From Nostoc sp. PCC 7524 (GTDB taxonomy: Bacteria; Cyanobacteriota; Cyanobacteriia; Cyanobacteriales; Nostocaceae), in NCBI RefSeq assembly GCF_000316645.1, contig NC_019684.1:6571031-6635030 (forward strand): 64,000 nucleotides of DNA, in the 5' to 3' direction. The position numbers were made by a program, and so were the translations under genes. Position 1 is the stretch's first letter. Each line of letters starts with the position of its first letter. Under the pieces are notes generated by a model. The model had not been told where the DNA came from. It saw only the letters and a list, made by a program, of their open reading frames with translations, and did not search any database. Positions 27,955 through 39,000 of the stretch are shown here, piece by piece.

Positions 27955-28024
27955 AGTTTTGCCGCTAGTAAAGCTGTAATAGTTATTTTAGGGAATGCCA
28001 AACAGTAAAGTATCCGAAATTAAT

Positions 28025-28112
28025 AGACCTCTCGGAAAATGAATGTAGAGACGTTCTATAGAACGTCTCTACAAGGGTTTCAAACCACGCACATTTAATT
28101 ACCGGAGATGTC
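28025..28112. repeat. MITE-like repeat with a perfect 30-bp palindrome
   Basis: The core palindrome TGTAGAGACGTTCTA-TAGAACGTCTCTACA (28044-28073) is bounded by imperfect inverted ends AGACCTCTCGG and CCGGAGATGTCT. It is the kind of small palindromic repeat common in Nostoc. Confidence 0.65.
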
Positions 28113-28134
28113 TACTACTTCTCTTAATATACAA

Positions 28135-28192
28135 GGGTGCGTCAGTGTGAGAAAACTAACCATATCAAGAGAATATTCATACTGACGCACCC
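28135..28192. repeat. 58-bp repeat with GGGTGCGTCAGT inverted ends
   Basis: GGGTGCGTCAGT (28135-28146) is complementary to ACTGACGCACCC (28181-28192). A relative with GGGTGCTTCA...TGACGCACCC lies at about 45349-45408, and a shorter one at 50642-50672. Confidence 0.65.
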
Positions 28193-28273
28193 CGCACCTA
28201 TTTTTTCACGCCAATATTAAAAATCCTGGTACGTCTGCTATGATTATCCAAAAAATCGTAAAAAAGATTACAT

Positions 28274-28618
28274 ATGGGTAATGAAGACTTTCTCATTGAT
28301 GAGCCAACTATCATTGTAGAATTCGCTCCTAGTCCGGGGATGAGGTCAGTTAGCGTAACTCCAGCAGATATTGCTAAAGAATCGGCGAAAGCATTAGATA
28401 AAGCCATGCTGACTATCCGGCAAATGGCACAAAAAACAATGGACACAATCGATACATTAGCTAACAAGCCATCGGAAGTGGAACTAGAATTTGGCATCAA
28501 GTTAAATACCGAAGCAGGTGCAATTATTGCCAAAACTTCGGGAGAAGCCAGCCTCAAGGTGAAGTTACTCTGGGAGCGTAAAGATTCCAATAATGAGCCA
28601 GATTCAAAATCTGCGTAA
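28274..28618 (+). CDS. Trypco1-type (CU044_2847 family) protein
   Basis: 114 residues. The pattern is a short strand (IIVEFAP), a helical segment (ADIAKESAKALDKAMLTIRQMAQKT), then P-S-E-V-E-L-E-F-G and a strand pair ending in ASLKVKLLWER. This is the layout of trypsin-co-occurring domain 1 (Trypco1) proteins. Its 3' end overlaps the trypsin-NTPase gene by 26 bases, exactly the neighbour predicted for this family in NTPase-dependent conflict systems. It probably acts as an adaptor for the protease; mechanism not established. Confidence 0.75.
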   Translation: MGNEDFLIDEPTIIVEFAPSPGMRSVSVTPADIAKESAKALDKAMLTIRQMAQKTMDTIDTLANKPSEVELEFGIKLNTEAGAIIAKTSGEASLKVKLLWERKDSNNEPDSKSA

Positions 28619-31568
28619 CTTTACCGTGCAGATTCGTGGTGTCAATAATGTAATTGTTGGCACCGGTTTTGTAGTTTCCCATACAGGACAGATTGTTACC
28701 TGTTGTCATGTGGTGCGGGATGCAGGGGGACAAGTCGCTGAGGGAGTAGAAATCAATGTCTACTTCCCGAAAGCGAGAAACCCAGAACAGAAAGCGCACA
28801 CAGCCACAGTTACAGCCTGTTTTGTAGACCATGATGATGATGTCGTTGTGTTGCAACTGGACACGACTACATTACCAGATGGCATAGAACCAGCAATTTT
28901 GGGGATGGCTGAAGGTTCTGCCGGTCATAAATTCAGGAGTTATGGCTATCGCCGTTTAGACCCATACCAAGGATTGTGGGCAGACGGTGATATATTAGGC
29001 TTTGTTGAAGCACCGGAGGATCGCATTTTGCATAGCGATCCTGTAATGTTGAGTAGCCAGCATATCGACAGTGGTATGAGTGGTTCAGCCGTTCTGGATA
29101 TTGAACGTAATTTAGTAGTAGGTGTGATTGCGGAAACTTGGGACTCTGGAGCAAGTGAAAAAGACCGAGACACCAGTTTTGCTGTTGATTGTCGAGTCCT
29201 CACTTTTGATCCCATGTGCCTACCATTAGCAGATGCACCACCTACACACCCAAATATAATGAACTCAAACCCTACAGGAGTGCCACCAGTGTCTCAACCG
29301 GGGAGAGTCCTGAACCTGAATAATGCACCAGCACCTCTACAAGAATGGGTAGGTAGGGTAGATTTTCTCAATACACTCAATCAGGACTGGGTTGATCCCC
29401 ATTGCTCAATCGTGGGACTCATCGGTTTTGGTGGCGAAGGTAAAAGTTCCCTCACCCGTCGCTGGCTGGAAAATTTGCTGCAAGATTCATCACTACCGCA
29501 ACCTACTGGTGTGTTTTGGTGGGGTTTTTATGAAAAAGCTAGTGTGGATGAATTTTTTGAGGCGGCGCTAAGGTTTCTCAATGACAAAATTGATCCCCGT
29601 GTATTGACCTCAACTACTATTAAAGTCCAAGTGATATTGGCAATGCTCAACAGTGGGCGATATCTCTTCATCTTGGATGGGTTGGAAGTGCTGCAACAGC
29701 AAGAGGGAGATGATTACGGCGAGTTAACTAGCATAGACTTGCGGGAGTTTTTGCGCGAGTTTGCGGCTGGGAAACATGAATCATTTTGTTTAATTAACAG
29801 CCGTGCGCCACTGGTAGACTTGATTGATTTCACCACTTACACCCATCGAGATGTCGAACAGCTAACTGTCGATGAAGGTAGACAATTACTGAAAAAATTG
29901 GGAGTCAAGGGTACAGATGCTCAGTTAAACCGAGTGGTGCAGCAGTGGGATGGTTACGCTTTGGTTTTGAGTCTGTTGGGGTCTTATCTGGTAGATAATT
30001 ACGGCGGCGAGATTGAACATATCGTCGAAATTCCAGCACCAACGGCTGATGAACCTCGATATGAGCGAGTGCGGCGAGTATTGCGACGCTATGACGAAAA
30101 CCTCACAGCAGTAGAACAAAAATTAATGCGGGGGTTGAGTGCGTTTCGTCTACCAGTACCAGAGTCAGCATTACAGCAGGTATTTCCACAGTTTGGGGCT
30201 GGTTTGTCCACTTCCACCCCATCAGAACATACACCGTCATTAAATAGCGACTCCTTGCTGACAATAGTGCAGCGATTGGTCAACTATCGGATTTTGCGAC
30301 ACAATCAGCAAGAACATTACTACACCATTCATCCCCTCATCCGCGCTCACTATTTGGAAATACTGCACAATGATCTTCAGGAAGCAGAGTTAGTTCATCA
30401 AATAATTGCAGATTATTATCTTGACTCGGCTGGCGAGACATCAGAGAACCCAACCTTGGATGATTTAGCACCATTAATTGAAGCTGTGCATCACCTCTGC
30501 CAAGCGGGGAATTATGAGCAGGCACATAGTATCTACTGGAAGCGCATTTACCAGGGCGATCGCCGTGTACTTATCCATAAACTCGGAGCCTGCGAAACCA
30601 ACTTAACCCTCATGCAGGACTTTTTCCCCAACGGCGACACATCCCAAGAACCACAGGTGAGTAATTCTGATAATAAATGTTTTATCCTCAACGAAGTAGG
30701 TTTGTGTTTGATGAGCCTGGGACGTATGGAGGAAGCACCAACTTTCTATGAGCGTTCCATTGCGATCGCTCTTAGCATGGAAGACTGGAAAAACGCCAGC
30801 ATCGGCTACCGAAATCTAGCAGAGCTATATGCTTATCTCGGCAAACTCACAGCCAGTGCTGATGCTGCAAGGGAAGCATTGAGCCTTGCTCGTCGTGCTG
30901 AAAGTAAGATAGGTGAAACGAATTCATTGACTCGTCAAGGGCGGGCTGCCTACTTGCAGGGTGATGTTGAAACAGCAGGTACAGTCTTTCAGCAGGCAGA
31001 GGTATTGGAACGGGAAATTGACTCCAGTGAGCTTTATCTATACAGCTTGCGGGGTATTCAGCACGCTGATTACTTGCGGCGAGTAGGAAGTAGAGGCTAT
31101 GCACGGCAGGTAACAGAGGCAAACCTAAAGATTTGTCAACGCAATAACTGGGTTAATAGTATCAGCAGATGTCATCGTGTTTTAGGCGACCTAGATGCAG
31201 ATGCTGGGCAACACGAAAATGCTCGCGAACATTATAACGAAGCCCTCAAAATTGCCCGTAGTATTTCTCAACGCCCCGTCCTGATTGAAGCACTATTAGC
31301 ACGGGGGCGTTGGGCGGCGCGTCAGGGTGAAGTTGCGGCAGCGCGTAGTGATTTAGAAGAAGCTCTGAATTATGCCTGTGCTGGTGGTTATCGCATCCAC
31401 GAAGCCGATACTCGCATCGCCTTGGCGTGGATGCACCTAGCAAACCACAATTACCCAGCAGCAAAAGCAGAGGCACAAAAAGCACAATTGATGAGTGATG
31501 TAATGGGCTATTATTGGGGTCGAGTTGATGCCGATGAAGTCTTGCAAGCTTTAGAACAGAATTCCTGA
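28593..31568 (+). CDS. Trypsin-like protease/STAND NTPase/TPR conflict protein
   Basis: 991 residues in three parts. Residues 1-210 form a trypsin-like protease with H39 (VTCCHVVRDAG), D83 (DDDVVVLQLD) and S163 (DSGMSGSAVL), so the triad is intact. From about 250 there is a STAND NTPase with P-loop GFGGEGKSS (~279) and Walker B YLFILDGLEV, followed by a winged-helix segment (YRILRHNQQEHYYTIHPLIRAHYLE). The last ~350 residues are TPR-like helical repeats. Such fusions are described as effector-NTPase-sensor conflict systems that may cut a target protein when the TPR region senses a trigger, for example phage. Translationally coupled to the Trypco1 gene. Confidence 0.88.
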   Translation: MSQIQNLRNFTVQIRGVNNVIVGTGFVVSHTGQIVTCCHVVRDAGGQVAEGVEINVYFPKARNPEQKAHTATVTACFVDHDDDVVVLQLDTTTLPDGIEPAILGMAEGSAGHKFRSYGYRRLDPYQGLWADGDILGFVEAPEDRILHSDPVMLSSQHIDSGMSGSAVLDIERNLVVGVIAETWDSGASEKDRDTSFAVDCRVLTFDPMCLPLADAPPTHPNIMNSNPTGVPPVSQPGRVLNLNNAPAPLQEWVGRVDFLNTLNQDWVDPHCSIVGLIGFGGEGKSSLTRRWLENLLQDSSLPQPTGVFWWGFYEKASVDEFFEAALRFLNDKIDPRVLTSTTIKVQVILAMLNSGRYLFILDGLEVLQQQEGDDYGELTSIDLREFLREFAAGKHESFCLINSRAPLVDLIDFTTYTHRDVEQLTVDEGRQLLKKLGVKGTDAQLNRVVQQWDGYALVLSLLGSYLVDNYGGEIEHIVEIPAPTADEPRYERVRRVLRRYDENLTAVEQKLMRGLSAFRLPVPESALQQVFPQFGAGLSTSTPSEHTPSLNSDSLLTIVQRLVNYRILRHNQQEHYYTIHPLIRAHYLEILHNDLQEAELVHQIIADYYLDSAGETSENPTLDDLAPLIEAVHHLCQAGNYEQAHSIYWKRIYQGDRRVLIHKLGACETNLTLMQDFFPNGDTSQEPQVSNSDNKCFILNEVGLCLMSLGRMEEAPTFYERSIAIALSMEDWKNASIGYRNLAELYAYLGKLTASADAAREALSLARRAESKIGETNSLTRQGRAAYLQGDVETAGTVFQQAEVLEREIDSSELYLYSLRGIQHADYLRRVGSRGYARQVTEANLKICQRNNWVNSISRCHRVLGDLDADAGQHENAREHYNEALKIARSISQRPVLIEALLARGRWAARQGEVAAARSDLEEALNYACAGGYRIHEADTRIALAWMHLANHNYPAAKAEAQKAQLMSDVMGYYWGRVDADEVLQALEQNS

Positions 31569-31600
31569 AGTTTATGTTCTTGATTAAGTCTCATAGTTAG

Positions 31601-31875
31601 TCGTCCGTGAGTATTAAAGGCTCGCTCACGAGTATCAAAGACTCATCCGCGAATATCTGAGATTTGCTCACGAGTATTAAAGACTCATCCACGAGTATCA
31701 AAGACTCATCCGCGAATATCTGAGACTCGCTCACGAATATCAAAGGCTCATCCGCGAGTATCAAAGACTCGCCCACGAGTATTAAAGACTCATCCGCGAA
31801 TATCTGAGACTCGCCCACGAGTATCAAAACCTCGCTCACGAGTATTAAAGACTCGCCCACGAATATCAAAAACTC
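31601..31875. repeat. 21-bp minisatellite, about 13 units
   Basis: Tandem degenerate units of the form (G)A(G/A)TATCAAAGACTC(A/G)(T/C)CC(A/G)C. On the minus strand the unit is exactly seven codons and leaves an open frame at 31597-31893 (98 codons) of repeated SLILVGE / SQIFADE heptads. No ribosome binding site is evident, so it is treated as a repeat, not a gene. Confidence 0.75.
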
Positions 31876-31980
31876 CTCATCCTCTCTGCACACCAGTTGC
31901 TACAAGTCGGCGGAGCCGCCCACCGCACTGGCTCGCCTTTGCGTGAGGCAAAAAAAGATTTATGCAAGAAGTCTAATAAG

Positions 31981-32150
31981 TCTGATCACCTGATCCCCTA
32001 TTCTTTTGATCCCCCCTAACCCCCCTTAAAAAAGGGTGGAACTGGAATCAAAGTCTCCCTTTTGAAGGGGAGCCACTGCGTTGGGCGGGTTTCCCGACTT
32101 GTAGCAAGTGGCGTAGATTTAGGGGGATCAGATTTGTGTGTACACCGTAG
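31981..32150. repeat. MITE-like element, copy A
   Basis: Begins TCTGATCACCTGATCC and ends GATCAGATTTGTGTGTACACCGTAG, with an internal GAGCCACTGCGTTGGGCGGG block. It shares ends and core with the element at 40558-40918. Confidence 0.7.
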
Positions 32151-32335
32151 CCTGCAAGGAGAGGGGTTTGGGGAAAGATTCATCGCATTCAAGTTTTGCT
32201 GAACACAGACACACCCAGAAGATAATAGCGATCGCCTTAATACTCAGCAGCCGAAAATCTCGGAATTTGGGAAAATAATAGATTAAGTTGAGTATCACAA
32301 AACTCACTTGATTTCCTCATTTCCTCTAGGAAAAT

Positions 32336-35300
32336 ATGACTCATCCTTTCCTGAAACGCTTGCATAGTCCGGAACGTCCGGTTATCGTCTTCGACGGTGC
32401 AATGGGAACAAACTTACAAACCCAAAACCTCACGGCTGAGGATTTCGGCGGTGTGCAGTATGAAGGTTGTAACGAATACTTAGTCCACACCAAACCTGAA
32501 GCCGTCGCTAAGGTTCACCGCGACTTTCTCGCCGTGGGTGCAGATGTCATTGAAACTGATACTTTCGGTGCTACGTCGATTGTACTGGCAGAATATGACT
32601 TAGCAGACCAGACTTACTACCTCAATAAAACCGCCGCCGAATTAGCTAAAAGTGTCGCTGCGGAATTTTCCACCCCAGAGAAACCCCGATTTGTAGCGGG
32701 TTCTATCGGCCCCACAACTAAACTACCAACTCTGGGACACATCGATTTTGATACCATGCAAGCGGCTTTTGCTGAACAAGCAGAAGCACTGATTGATGGT
32801 GGAGTTGATTTATTTATCGTTGAAACTTGCCAAGATGTGCTGCAAATCAAAGCGGCGTTGAATGGGATTGAAGAAGTCTTTGCTAAAAAAGGGGAACGTA
32901 TACCCCTCATGGTGTCGGTGACAATGGAAAGCATGGGGACAATGCTGGTAGGTTCAGAAATCAGCGCCGTCCTGACAATTTTAGAACCTTTCCCAATTGA
33001 TATTCTGGGGTTGAACTGTGCTACTGGCCCCGACTTGATGAAACCACACATCAAATATTTATCTGAACATTCGCCGTTTGTGGTTTCTTGTATTCCGAAC
33101 GCGGGTTTACCAGAAAACGTTGGTGGTCAAGCACACTACCGCCTGACACCTGTAGAATTACGCATGGCGTTGATGCACTTTGTTGAAGATTTGGGTGTCC
33201 AAGTGATTGGGGGTTGCTGTGGGACACGTCCAGAACACATTCAACAATTGGCACAAATCACCAAAGAACTCAAGCCAAAAGTTAGACAGCCAAGTTTAGA
33301 ACCTGCGGCTGCATCAATTTATTCGACTCAACCCTACGACCAAGATAATTCTTTCTTGATTGTGGGTGAACGCCTGAACGCCAGTGGTTCCAAAAAGTGC
33401 CGCGATTTGCTGAATGCAGAAGATTGGGACGGACTGGTATCAATGGCGAGGGCGCAAGTTAAAGAAGGCGCACATATTCTAGATGTTAACGTCGATTATG
33501 TGGGACGCGATGGCGTGCGGGATATGCACGAGTTGGTTTCCCGCCTGGTGAATAATGTCACCTTACCCTTAATGCTGGACTCCACCGAATGGGAAAAAAT
33601 GGAGGCGGGTTTAAAGGTGGCTGGTGGTAAGTGTCTGTTGAACTCCACCAACTACGAAGATGGCGAACCGCGTTTCTTAAAGGTGCTGGAATTAGCTAAG
33701 AAGTACGGCGCGGGTGTGGTCATTGGCACAATTGACGAGGAAGGCATGGCGCGGACAGCAGATAAAAAGTTTCAAATTGCCCAGCGTGCTTACCGTCAAG
33801 CTGTAGAATATGGTATTTCTGCCCATGAGATATTCTTTGATACTCTGGCATTACCCATTTCTACGGGGATTGAAGAAGACCGAGAAAACGGCAAAGCGAC
33901 TATAGAAGCTATTCGTCGCATTCGTCAAGAATTACCAGGGTGTCACGTTATTTTGGGTGTATCGAATATATCCTTCGGTTTAAACCCAGCTTCACGTATT
34001 GTACTTAATTCCATGTTCTTGCATGAGGCGATGTCAGCTGGCATGGATGGAGCGATCGTCAGTGCTAGCAAGATTTTACCACTGTCTAAGATAGAACCAC
34101 AGCATCAAGAAGTTTGTCGCCAATTAATTTATGATGAGCGCAAATTCGAGGGTGATGTCTGCGTTTACGACCCCTTAGCAGAATTAACTAAATTATTTGA
34201 GGGTGTCAAAGCCAAACGCAACACAGGTATTGATGAAAACCTACCCATCGAAGAACGCCTGAAACGCCATATCATCGACGGTGAACGCATCGGCTTAGAA
34301 GCACAATTAGCCAAAGCCTTAGAACAATATCCCCCACTGGAAATTATCAACACTTTCCTCCTAGACGGGATGAAAGTAGTGGGTGAGTTATTCGGTTCAG
34401 GACAGATGCAATTACCGTTCGTTTTGCAGTCAGCCGAAACAATGAAAGCTGCTGTAGCCTACCTTGAACCCTTCATGGAAAAATCCGAGGCGGGAAATAA
34501 TGCCAAGGGGACAGTAATTATTGCCACCGTTAAGGGTGATGTTCACGACATCGGTAAAAACCTAGTAGATATCATCTTGTCTAACAACGGTTACAAAGTG
34601 ATTAACTTAGGTATTAAACAGCCAGTAGAAAACATCATCGAAGCCTACAACCAATACAAAGCCGATTGTATCGCCATGAGTGGCTTATTGGTGAAATCCA
34701 CCGCCTTCATGAAAGAGAACTTGCAGGTATTCAACGAAAAAGGCATTACTGTACCCGTAATTTTAGGTGGTGCAGCCTTAACTCCCAAGTTTGTCCATGA
34801 AGATTGTCAAAACACCTACAAAGGTAAGGTAGTTTACGGCAAAGATGCTTTCTCAGACTTGCATTTCATGGATAAATTAATGCCTGCAAAAGCATCTAGT
34901 AATTGGGATGACTTACAAGGATTCCTAAACGAACTCAAAACGGAAGCACCGGAAAACACCAATCAAAAATCCCCACTCCCCACCCCCCGCTCCCCACTCC
35001 CCACTCCCCACTCCCCACTCCCTCCAGACACCCGACGTTCCGAAGCCATAGCGGTAGATATTGAACGTCCCACGCCGCCATTCTGGGGAAGTAAACTATT
35101 ACAGCCTAGTGATATTCCCATTGAGGAAATATTCTGGCATTTAGATTTACAAGCCTTAATTGCTGGACAGTGGCAATTCCGCAAACCCAAGGAACAATCT
35201 AGGGAAGAATATCAGGCTTTCTTAAACGAGAAAGTGTATCCCATTTTAGAAACTTGGAAGCAGCGCATCATCGATGAGAATCTGTTGCATCCCCAGGTAA

Positions 35301-35872
35301 TTTACGGGTACTTCCCTTGTCAATCCGAAGGAAATACCCTGTATATCTATGAAAGCAACAGCCCAAACGCGAAAGAGGTGGCTAAATTTGAGTTTCCCCG
35401 CCAAAAGTCCTCAAAAAGGCTGTGCATTGCAGATTTCTTTGCGCCGAAGGATTCGGGAATCATTGATGTTTTCCCTATGCAAGCGGTGACTGTGGGTGAA
35501 ATTGCTACGGAGTACGCCCAAAAATTATTTGCAGATAATCAATACACTGATTATCTGTATTTTCACGGTGTAGCGGTGCAAGTAGCAGAAGCCTTAGCTG
35601 AATGGACACACGCGAGAATTCGCCATGAATTAGGGTTTGCTGCTGAAGAACCGGATAATATTCGGGATATATTAGCACAGCGTTATCGTGGTTCACGGTA
35701 TAGTTTTGGCTATCCGGCTTGTCCCAATATCCAAGACCAGTACAAGCAGCTGGAGTTGTTGCAGACTGACAGAATTAACTTATATATGGATGAAAGTGAG
35801 CAACTTTATCCTGAACAGTCTACAACGGCGATTATTACCTATCACCCAGTAGCGAAATACTTCACCGCGTAA
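32336..35872 (+). CDS. metH: Cobalamin-dependent methionine synthase
   Basis: 1178 residues with all four MetH modules. The homocysteine-binding barrel spans 1-~315, with zinc ligands Cys228 (GLNCATG) and Cys293/294 ([10 protein letters not shown]). The methyl-THF pterin domain spans ~335-600 ([16 protein letters not shown]). The cobalamin domain has His737 in [12 protein letters not shown]. The C-terminal AdoMet-activation domain (from ~920) has [11 protein letters not shown]. Oddly, the linker between the cobalamin and activation domains (residues ~878-896) is encoded by CCCCACT heptamer repeats, read in frame as SPLPTPH-like heptads. It lies between two conflict-NTPase loci. The enzyme makes methionine from homocysteine. 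Confidence 0.95.
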   Translation: MTHPFLKRLHSPERPVIVFDGAMGTNLQTQNLTAEDFGGVQYEGCNEYLVHTKPEAVAKVHRDFLAVGADVIETDTFGATSIVLAEYDLADQTYYLNKTAAELAKSVAAEFSTPEKPRFVAGSIGPTTKLPTLGHIDFDTMQAAFAEQAEALIDGGVDLFIVETCQDVLQIKAALNGIEEVFAKKGERIPLMVSVTMESMGTMLVGSEISAVLTILEPFPIDILGLNCATGPDLMKPHIKYLSEHSPFVVSCIPNAGLPENVGGQAHYRLTPVELRMALMHFVEDLGVQVIGGCCGTRPEHIQQLAQITKELKPKVRQPSLEPAAASIYSTQPYDQDNSFLIVGERLNASGSKKCRDLLNAEDWDGLVSMARAQVKEGAHILDVNVDYVGRDGVRDMHELVSRLVNNVTLPLMLDSTEWEKMEAGLKVAGGKCLLNSTNYEDGEPRFLKVLELAKKYGAGVVIGTIDEEGMARTADKKFQIAQRAYRQAVEYGISAHEIFFDTLALPISTGIEEDRENGKATIEAIRRIRQELPGCHVILGVSNISFGLNPASRIVLNSMFLHEAMSAGMDGAIVSASKILPLSKIEPQHQEVCRQLIYDERKFEGDVCVYDPLAELTKLFEGVKAKRNTGIDENLPIEERLKRHIIDGERIGLEAQLAKALEQYPPLEIINTFLLDGMKVVGELFGSGQMQLPFVLQSAETMKAAVAYLEPFMEKSEAGNNAKGTVIIATVKGDVHDIGKNLVDIILSNNGYKVINLGIKQPVENIIEAYNQYKADCIAMSGLLVKSTAFMKENLQVFNEKGITVPVILGGAALTPKFVHEDCQNTYKGKVVYGKDAFSDLHFMDKLMPAKASSNWDDLQGFLNELKTEAPENTNQKSPLPTPRSPLPTPHSPLPPDTRRSEAIAVDIERPTPPFWGSKLLQPSDIPIEEIFWHLDLQALIAGQWQFRKPKEQSREEYQAFLNEKVYPILETWKQRIIDENLLHPQVIYGYFPCQSEGNTLYIYESNSPNAKEVAKFEFPRQKSSKRLCIADFFAPKDSGIIDVFPMQAVTVGEIATEYAQKLFADNQYTDYLYFHGVAVQVAEALAEWTHARIRHELGFAAEEPDNIRDILAQRYRGSRYSFGYPACPNIQDQYKQLELLQTDRINLYMDESEQLYPEQSTTAIITYHPVAKYFTA
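34968..35024. repeat. CCCCACT/CCCCGCT heptamer repeat inside metH
   Basis: About eight near-perfect heptamers. Three heptamers equal seven codons, so the array stays in frame and encodes a Pro/Ser/Thr-rich linker. Confidence 0.85.
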
Positions 35873-35880
35873 CCCTATCC

Positions 35881-35920
35881 TCTCCTTCTCACATATGTGA
35901 GGAGGAGAAATTTATTTTTT
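35881..35920 (+). terminator. metH terminator
   Basis: TCTCCTTCTCACAT pairs with ATGTGAGGAGGAGA (one mismatch), followed by AATTTATTTTTTGG, 8 bases after the metH stop. Confidence 0.7.
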
Positions 35921-36057
35921 GGTGTTCCCCATAAATCTTGCACCTGCCTGATGTCCGCTCAGTAAGTAATCAAGCAAATATTGAGACGCACCAGAAATCT
36001 GAAAATCTAGTGTGTAGCATATAACTATGTAATCCTACCTGTGGGGGAGATATAGTT

Positions 36058-39000
36058 GTGCCAGTGATTGTAATTCGGGAAGAACGGCAAACAGACACCG
36101 AATTTGAAGCAATACTCAAATTTGATAGTGGGGAATACCGAGTGACAATTACTGATCCCTTCACTCCGCAGGAAGAAAAACATTTAGAGTGGTATTTTGA
36201 AGACTGGATCATCTTTCCCTTTGGTGATACTGCTATTGCAGAGAAAACAGCAGCCAGTGTCAAAACCTACGGTGAACGGTTATTTAAACAAGTATTCCAG
36301 ACAGATATTAACGCTTACAGCATTTATTGCCAACTCCGCAGCAACTTAAGTCAAGTACAGATTGAAATTATTGGTAACAACCCAGAATTTCAAGCCCTGC
36401 ACTGGGAAGCATTGCATGATCCAGAATGGACTCGTCCTTTGGCGGTAGAGTGTGTAATGCTGCGGAAAAGTGTTAAACCTGCACCAGTGTCAGCAAATGT
36501 GCAGATATCGCCCGTGATTAATTTGCTGGTAGTGGTAGCGCGTCCAGATGAAGAAAAAGACGTGGCTTATCGCACCATCTCACGTCCTTTGCTGGAGTTG
36601 ATAGAAAATAGCCATTTGCGGGTGAATGTGGAATTGCTACGCCCAGGTACTTATGAAGCTTTATCTCAGCATTTGGAAGAGAAAGGGGCGGGGTTCTATC
36701 ACGTTATTCATTTGGATATGCACGGCGCATTGATGACTTATGAACAAGTGGATAACCCCAGTAAGCGGAATCGCTATATTTACAAGGGGCGTTACGGACG
36801 GGGTGATTTGCAGCCGTTTGAGGGCGTGAAGGCGTTTTTGGCTTTTGAGGGAGAAACTCAGGGTAAGGTTGATTTAGTCGAGGCGGGAGAGTTGGCGGCG
36901 TTGCTGACAGGTAAGGGAATTCCTGTTTGTATGCTCAATGCTTGTCAGTCGGGAAAACAGGTGAAAAATTCTCTTCCCGCAGGTGAGGCGGAAGCGAAAG
37001 AAAATGAGGCGACGAAAGGGGAAGGGTTACGAGAGACTAGCTTGGGTAGTCGGTTGATGACGGCTGGGATGCAGATGGTGGTGGCAATGGGGTATTCTGT
37101 CACTGTTTCGGCGGCGACTTTGTTAATGGAACAGATTTATCGTCATTTGTTTAATAATAAACCCATCACTGAGGCGATTCGTTTGGGAAGGCGAGAACTA
37201 TTTAATAATAAGGAACGTAAAGCTTATCACAACAAGTTTATTAGCTTAGAAGATTGGTTATTGCCTGTAGTTTATTATTCTCAAGTGGTGAATTTTAATT
37301 TACGGCAGTTTACACCGGAAGAAGAAGAGAAATATTGGGAAGTTGTCGGGAGTCAGTACAGATTTATCTTGCCAGAATATGGATTTATTGGGCGAGATTT
37401 AGAAATTCTCAAAATTGAGAAGGCATTATTAAAACATAATATTTTATTGTTGCAGGGAATGGGAGGAACAGGTAAAACTACTCTGTTAAATTATCTGCGG
37501 GCATGGTGGCAAAAAACGCATTTTGTTCGGGATGTATTTTATTTTGGGTATGACGAAAGGGCGTGGACTTTAGAACAAATCTTGCATGAAATTGGCAATT
37601 TGGTCTATAACCGCTTTGAACAGGCGAAGTTTCAGGCGATGAATCAACCGGCGCAGGTGCAGAAATTATCAGCAACATTGCGGACTGAAAACTATGCTTT
37701 GATTTTGGATAATTTGGAGTCAGTAACGGGACAGCAATTAGCAATTCAAAATACATTACCAGAGGCAGAGCGCAATCAAATTAGGGATTTTTTGGGGCTA
37801 TTAGTTGGTGGAGCAACGCGGGTGGTGTTGGGTTCTCGCAGTCGTGAGGAATGGTTGCAAAAAGCAACTTTTAGAAACAATGTTTATGAATTGCAAGGGT
37901 TAGATAGAGAAGCGCGGACAGAGTTGGCGGAGAAGATTTTAGAACGGAATGTACCCGCCCATCGTCTTGCTGCTATTCCTCAAGATACAGACTTTCAGAA
38001 GTTGATGAAACTGTTAGCTGGGTATCCCTTAGCTATGGAAGTGGTGCTGGCAAATTTGCGTCATCAGTCACCCCAGAAAATTTTAGAGGCTTTGCAAGGC
38101 GGGGATGTAGATTTAGATGCTAAGAGTGATGATAAAACTAAGAGTATTTTAAAATGTGTGGAATATTCCCACAGTAATCTGTCACCTGAAGCACAGAAGT
38201 TACTGTTGTGTTTAGCTCCTTTTAGTGGGTTTATTGACCGTACTGATATCCCTAATTATGCCAAGAAACTGCAAGAGTTAGAAGCTTTTCAGGATTATAA
38301 TTTTGCTAAATTTGATGAGGCAATACAAGAGGCAATAAACTGGGGTTTATTATCGCCAATGGATGAGGAAAATAGGTTATTAACAATTCAGCCGATTTTT
38401 CCTTACTTTTTGCAGAGTAAGTTAGATGTAGTTGAGTCATCAACCCGTGAAGGCTTACGAGAAGGGTTTAAAAATCACTATATTGGTTTGTCACGTTCTT
38501 ATCAGCAGTTGATGAATTTTAAAAATGCTGAAGAACGGCAATTGGGTATATTTTTCTGTAGGCTGGAATATGAAAACCTTTATAAGGCGTTGCAAATTTG
38601 TTTAGAAAAACAAGAAACTATTGGTATATTTTTCTGTTTAGATAAATACTTTGAGCTAATTAATGATATTCAAAGTAACCTAAAGTTGGCAGAACAAGTT
38701 GATCAAGCTATAGATAAATATCCATCAGAATTTTTACAAACTGAAAATGGACAGGACATAGCTATTGCTAATGATTCACTAGCTCAGTGTTATTTGAAAA
38801 CGAATCAATATCAAAAAGCAGAGCAACTATACCAAAAACAATTAGAAATATTAGACAAACTTACAAATTTAGAGTTAAGAAGTAAGAAACTATTTATTGC
38901 TAGCACCTACCACCAGTTGGGAATTGTAGCCCAAGAATTACGCCAATGGGAACAAGCCAAAACCTATGATCAACAAGCTTTAGATATCTTTATTGAATAT

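Larger units (their letters stand above)
27955..28273. other. Repeat-rich intergenic region
   Basis: Contains two MITE-like elements (28025-28112 and 28135-28192, listed separately) and no supported gene. Confidence 0.6.
31569..32335. other. Repeat-rich gap between conflict NTPase and metH
   Basis: Holds the 21-bp minisatellite (31601-31875) and a MITE-like element (31981-32150), both listed separately. The last ~180 bases before metH show no riboswitch-like conserved box that I can recognise. Confidence 0.55.

Noticed and set aside
31597..31893. 98-codon repetitive ORF as a real gene
   Set aside because: It consists wholly of a 21-bp minisatellite and has no evident ribosome site; kept as a repeat and finding.
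32138..32335. Cobalamin riboswitch upstream of metH
   Set aside because: No B12-box-like conserved string or convincing fold recognised by eye; would need a covariance-model search.
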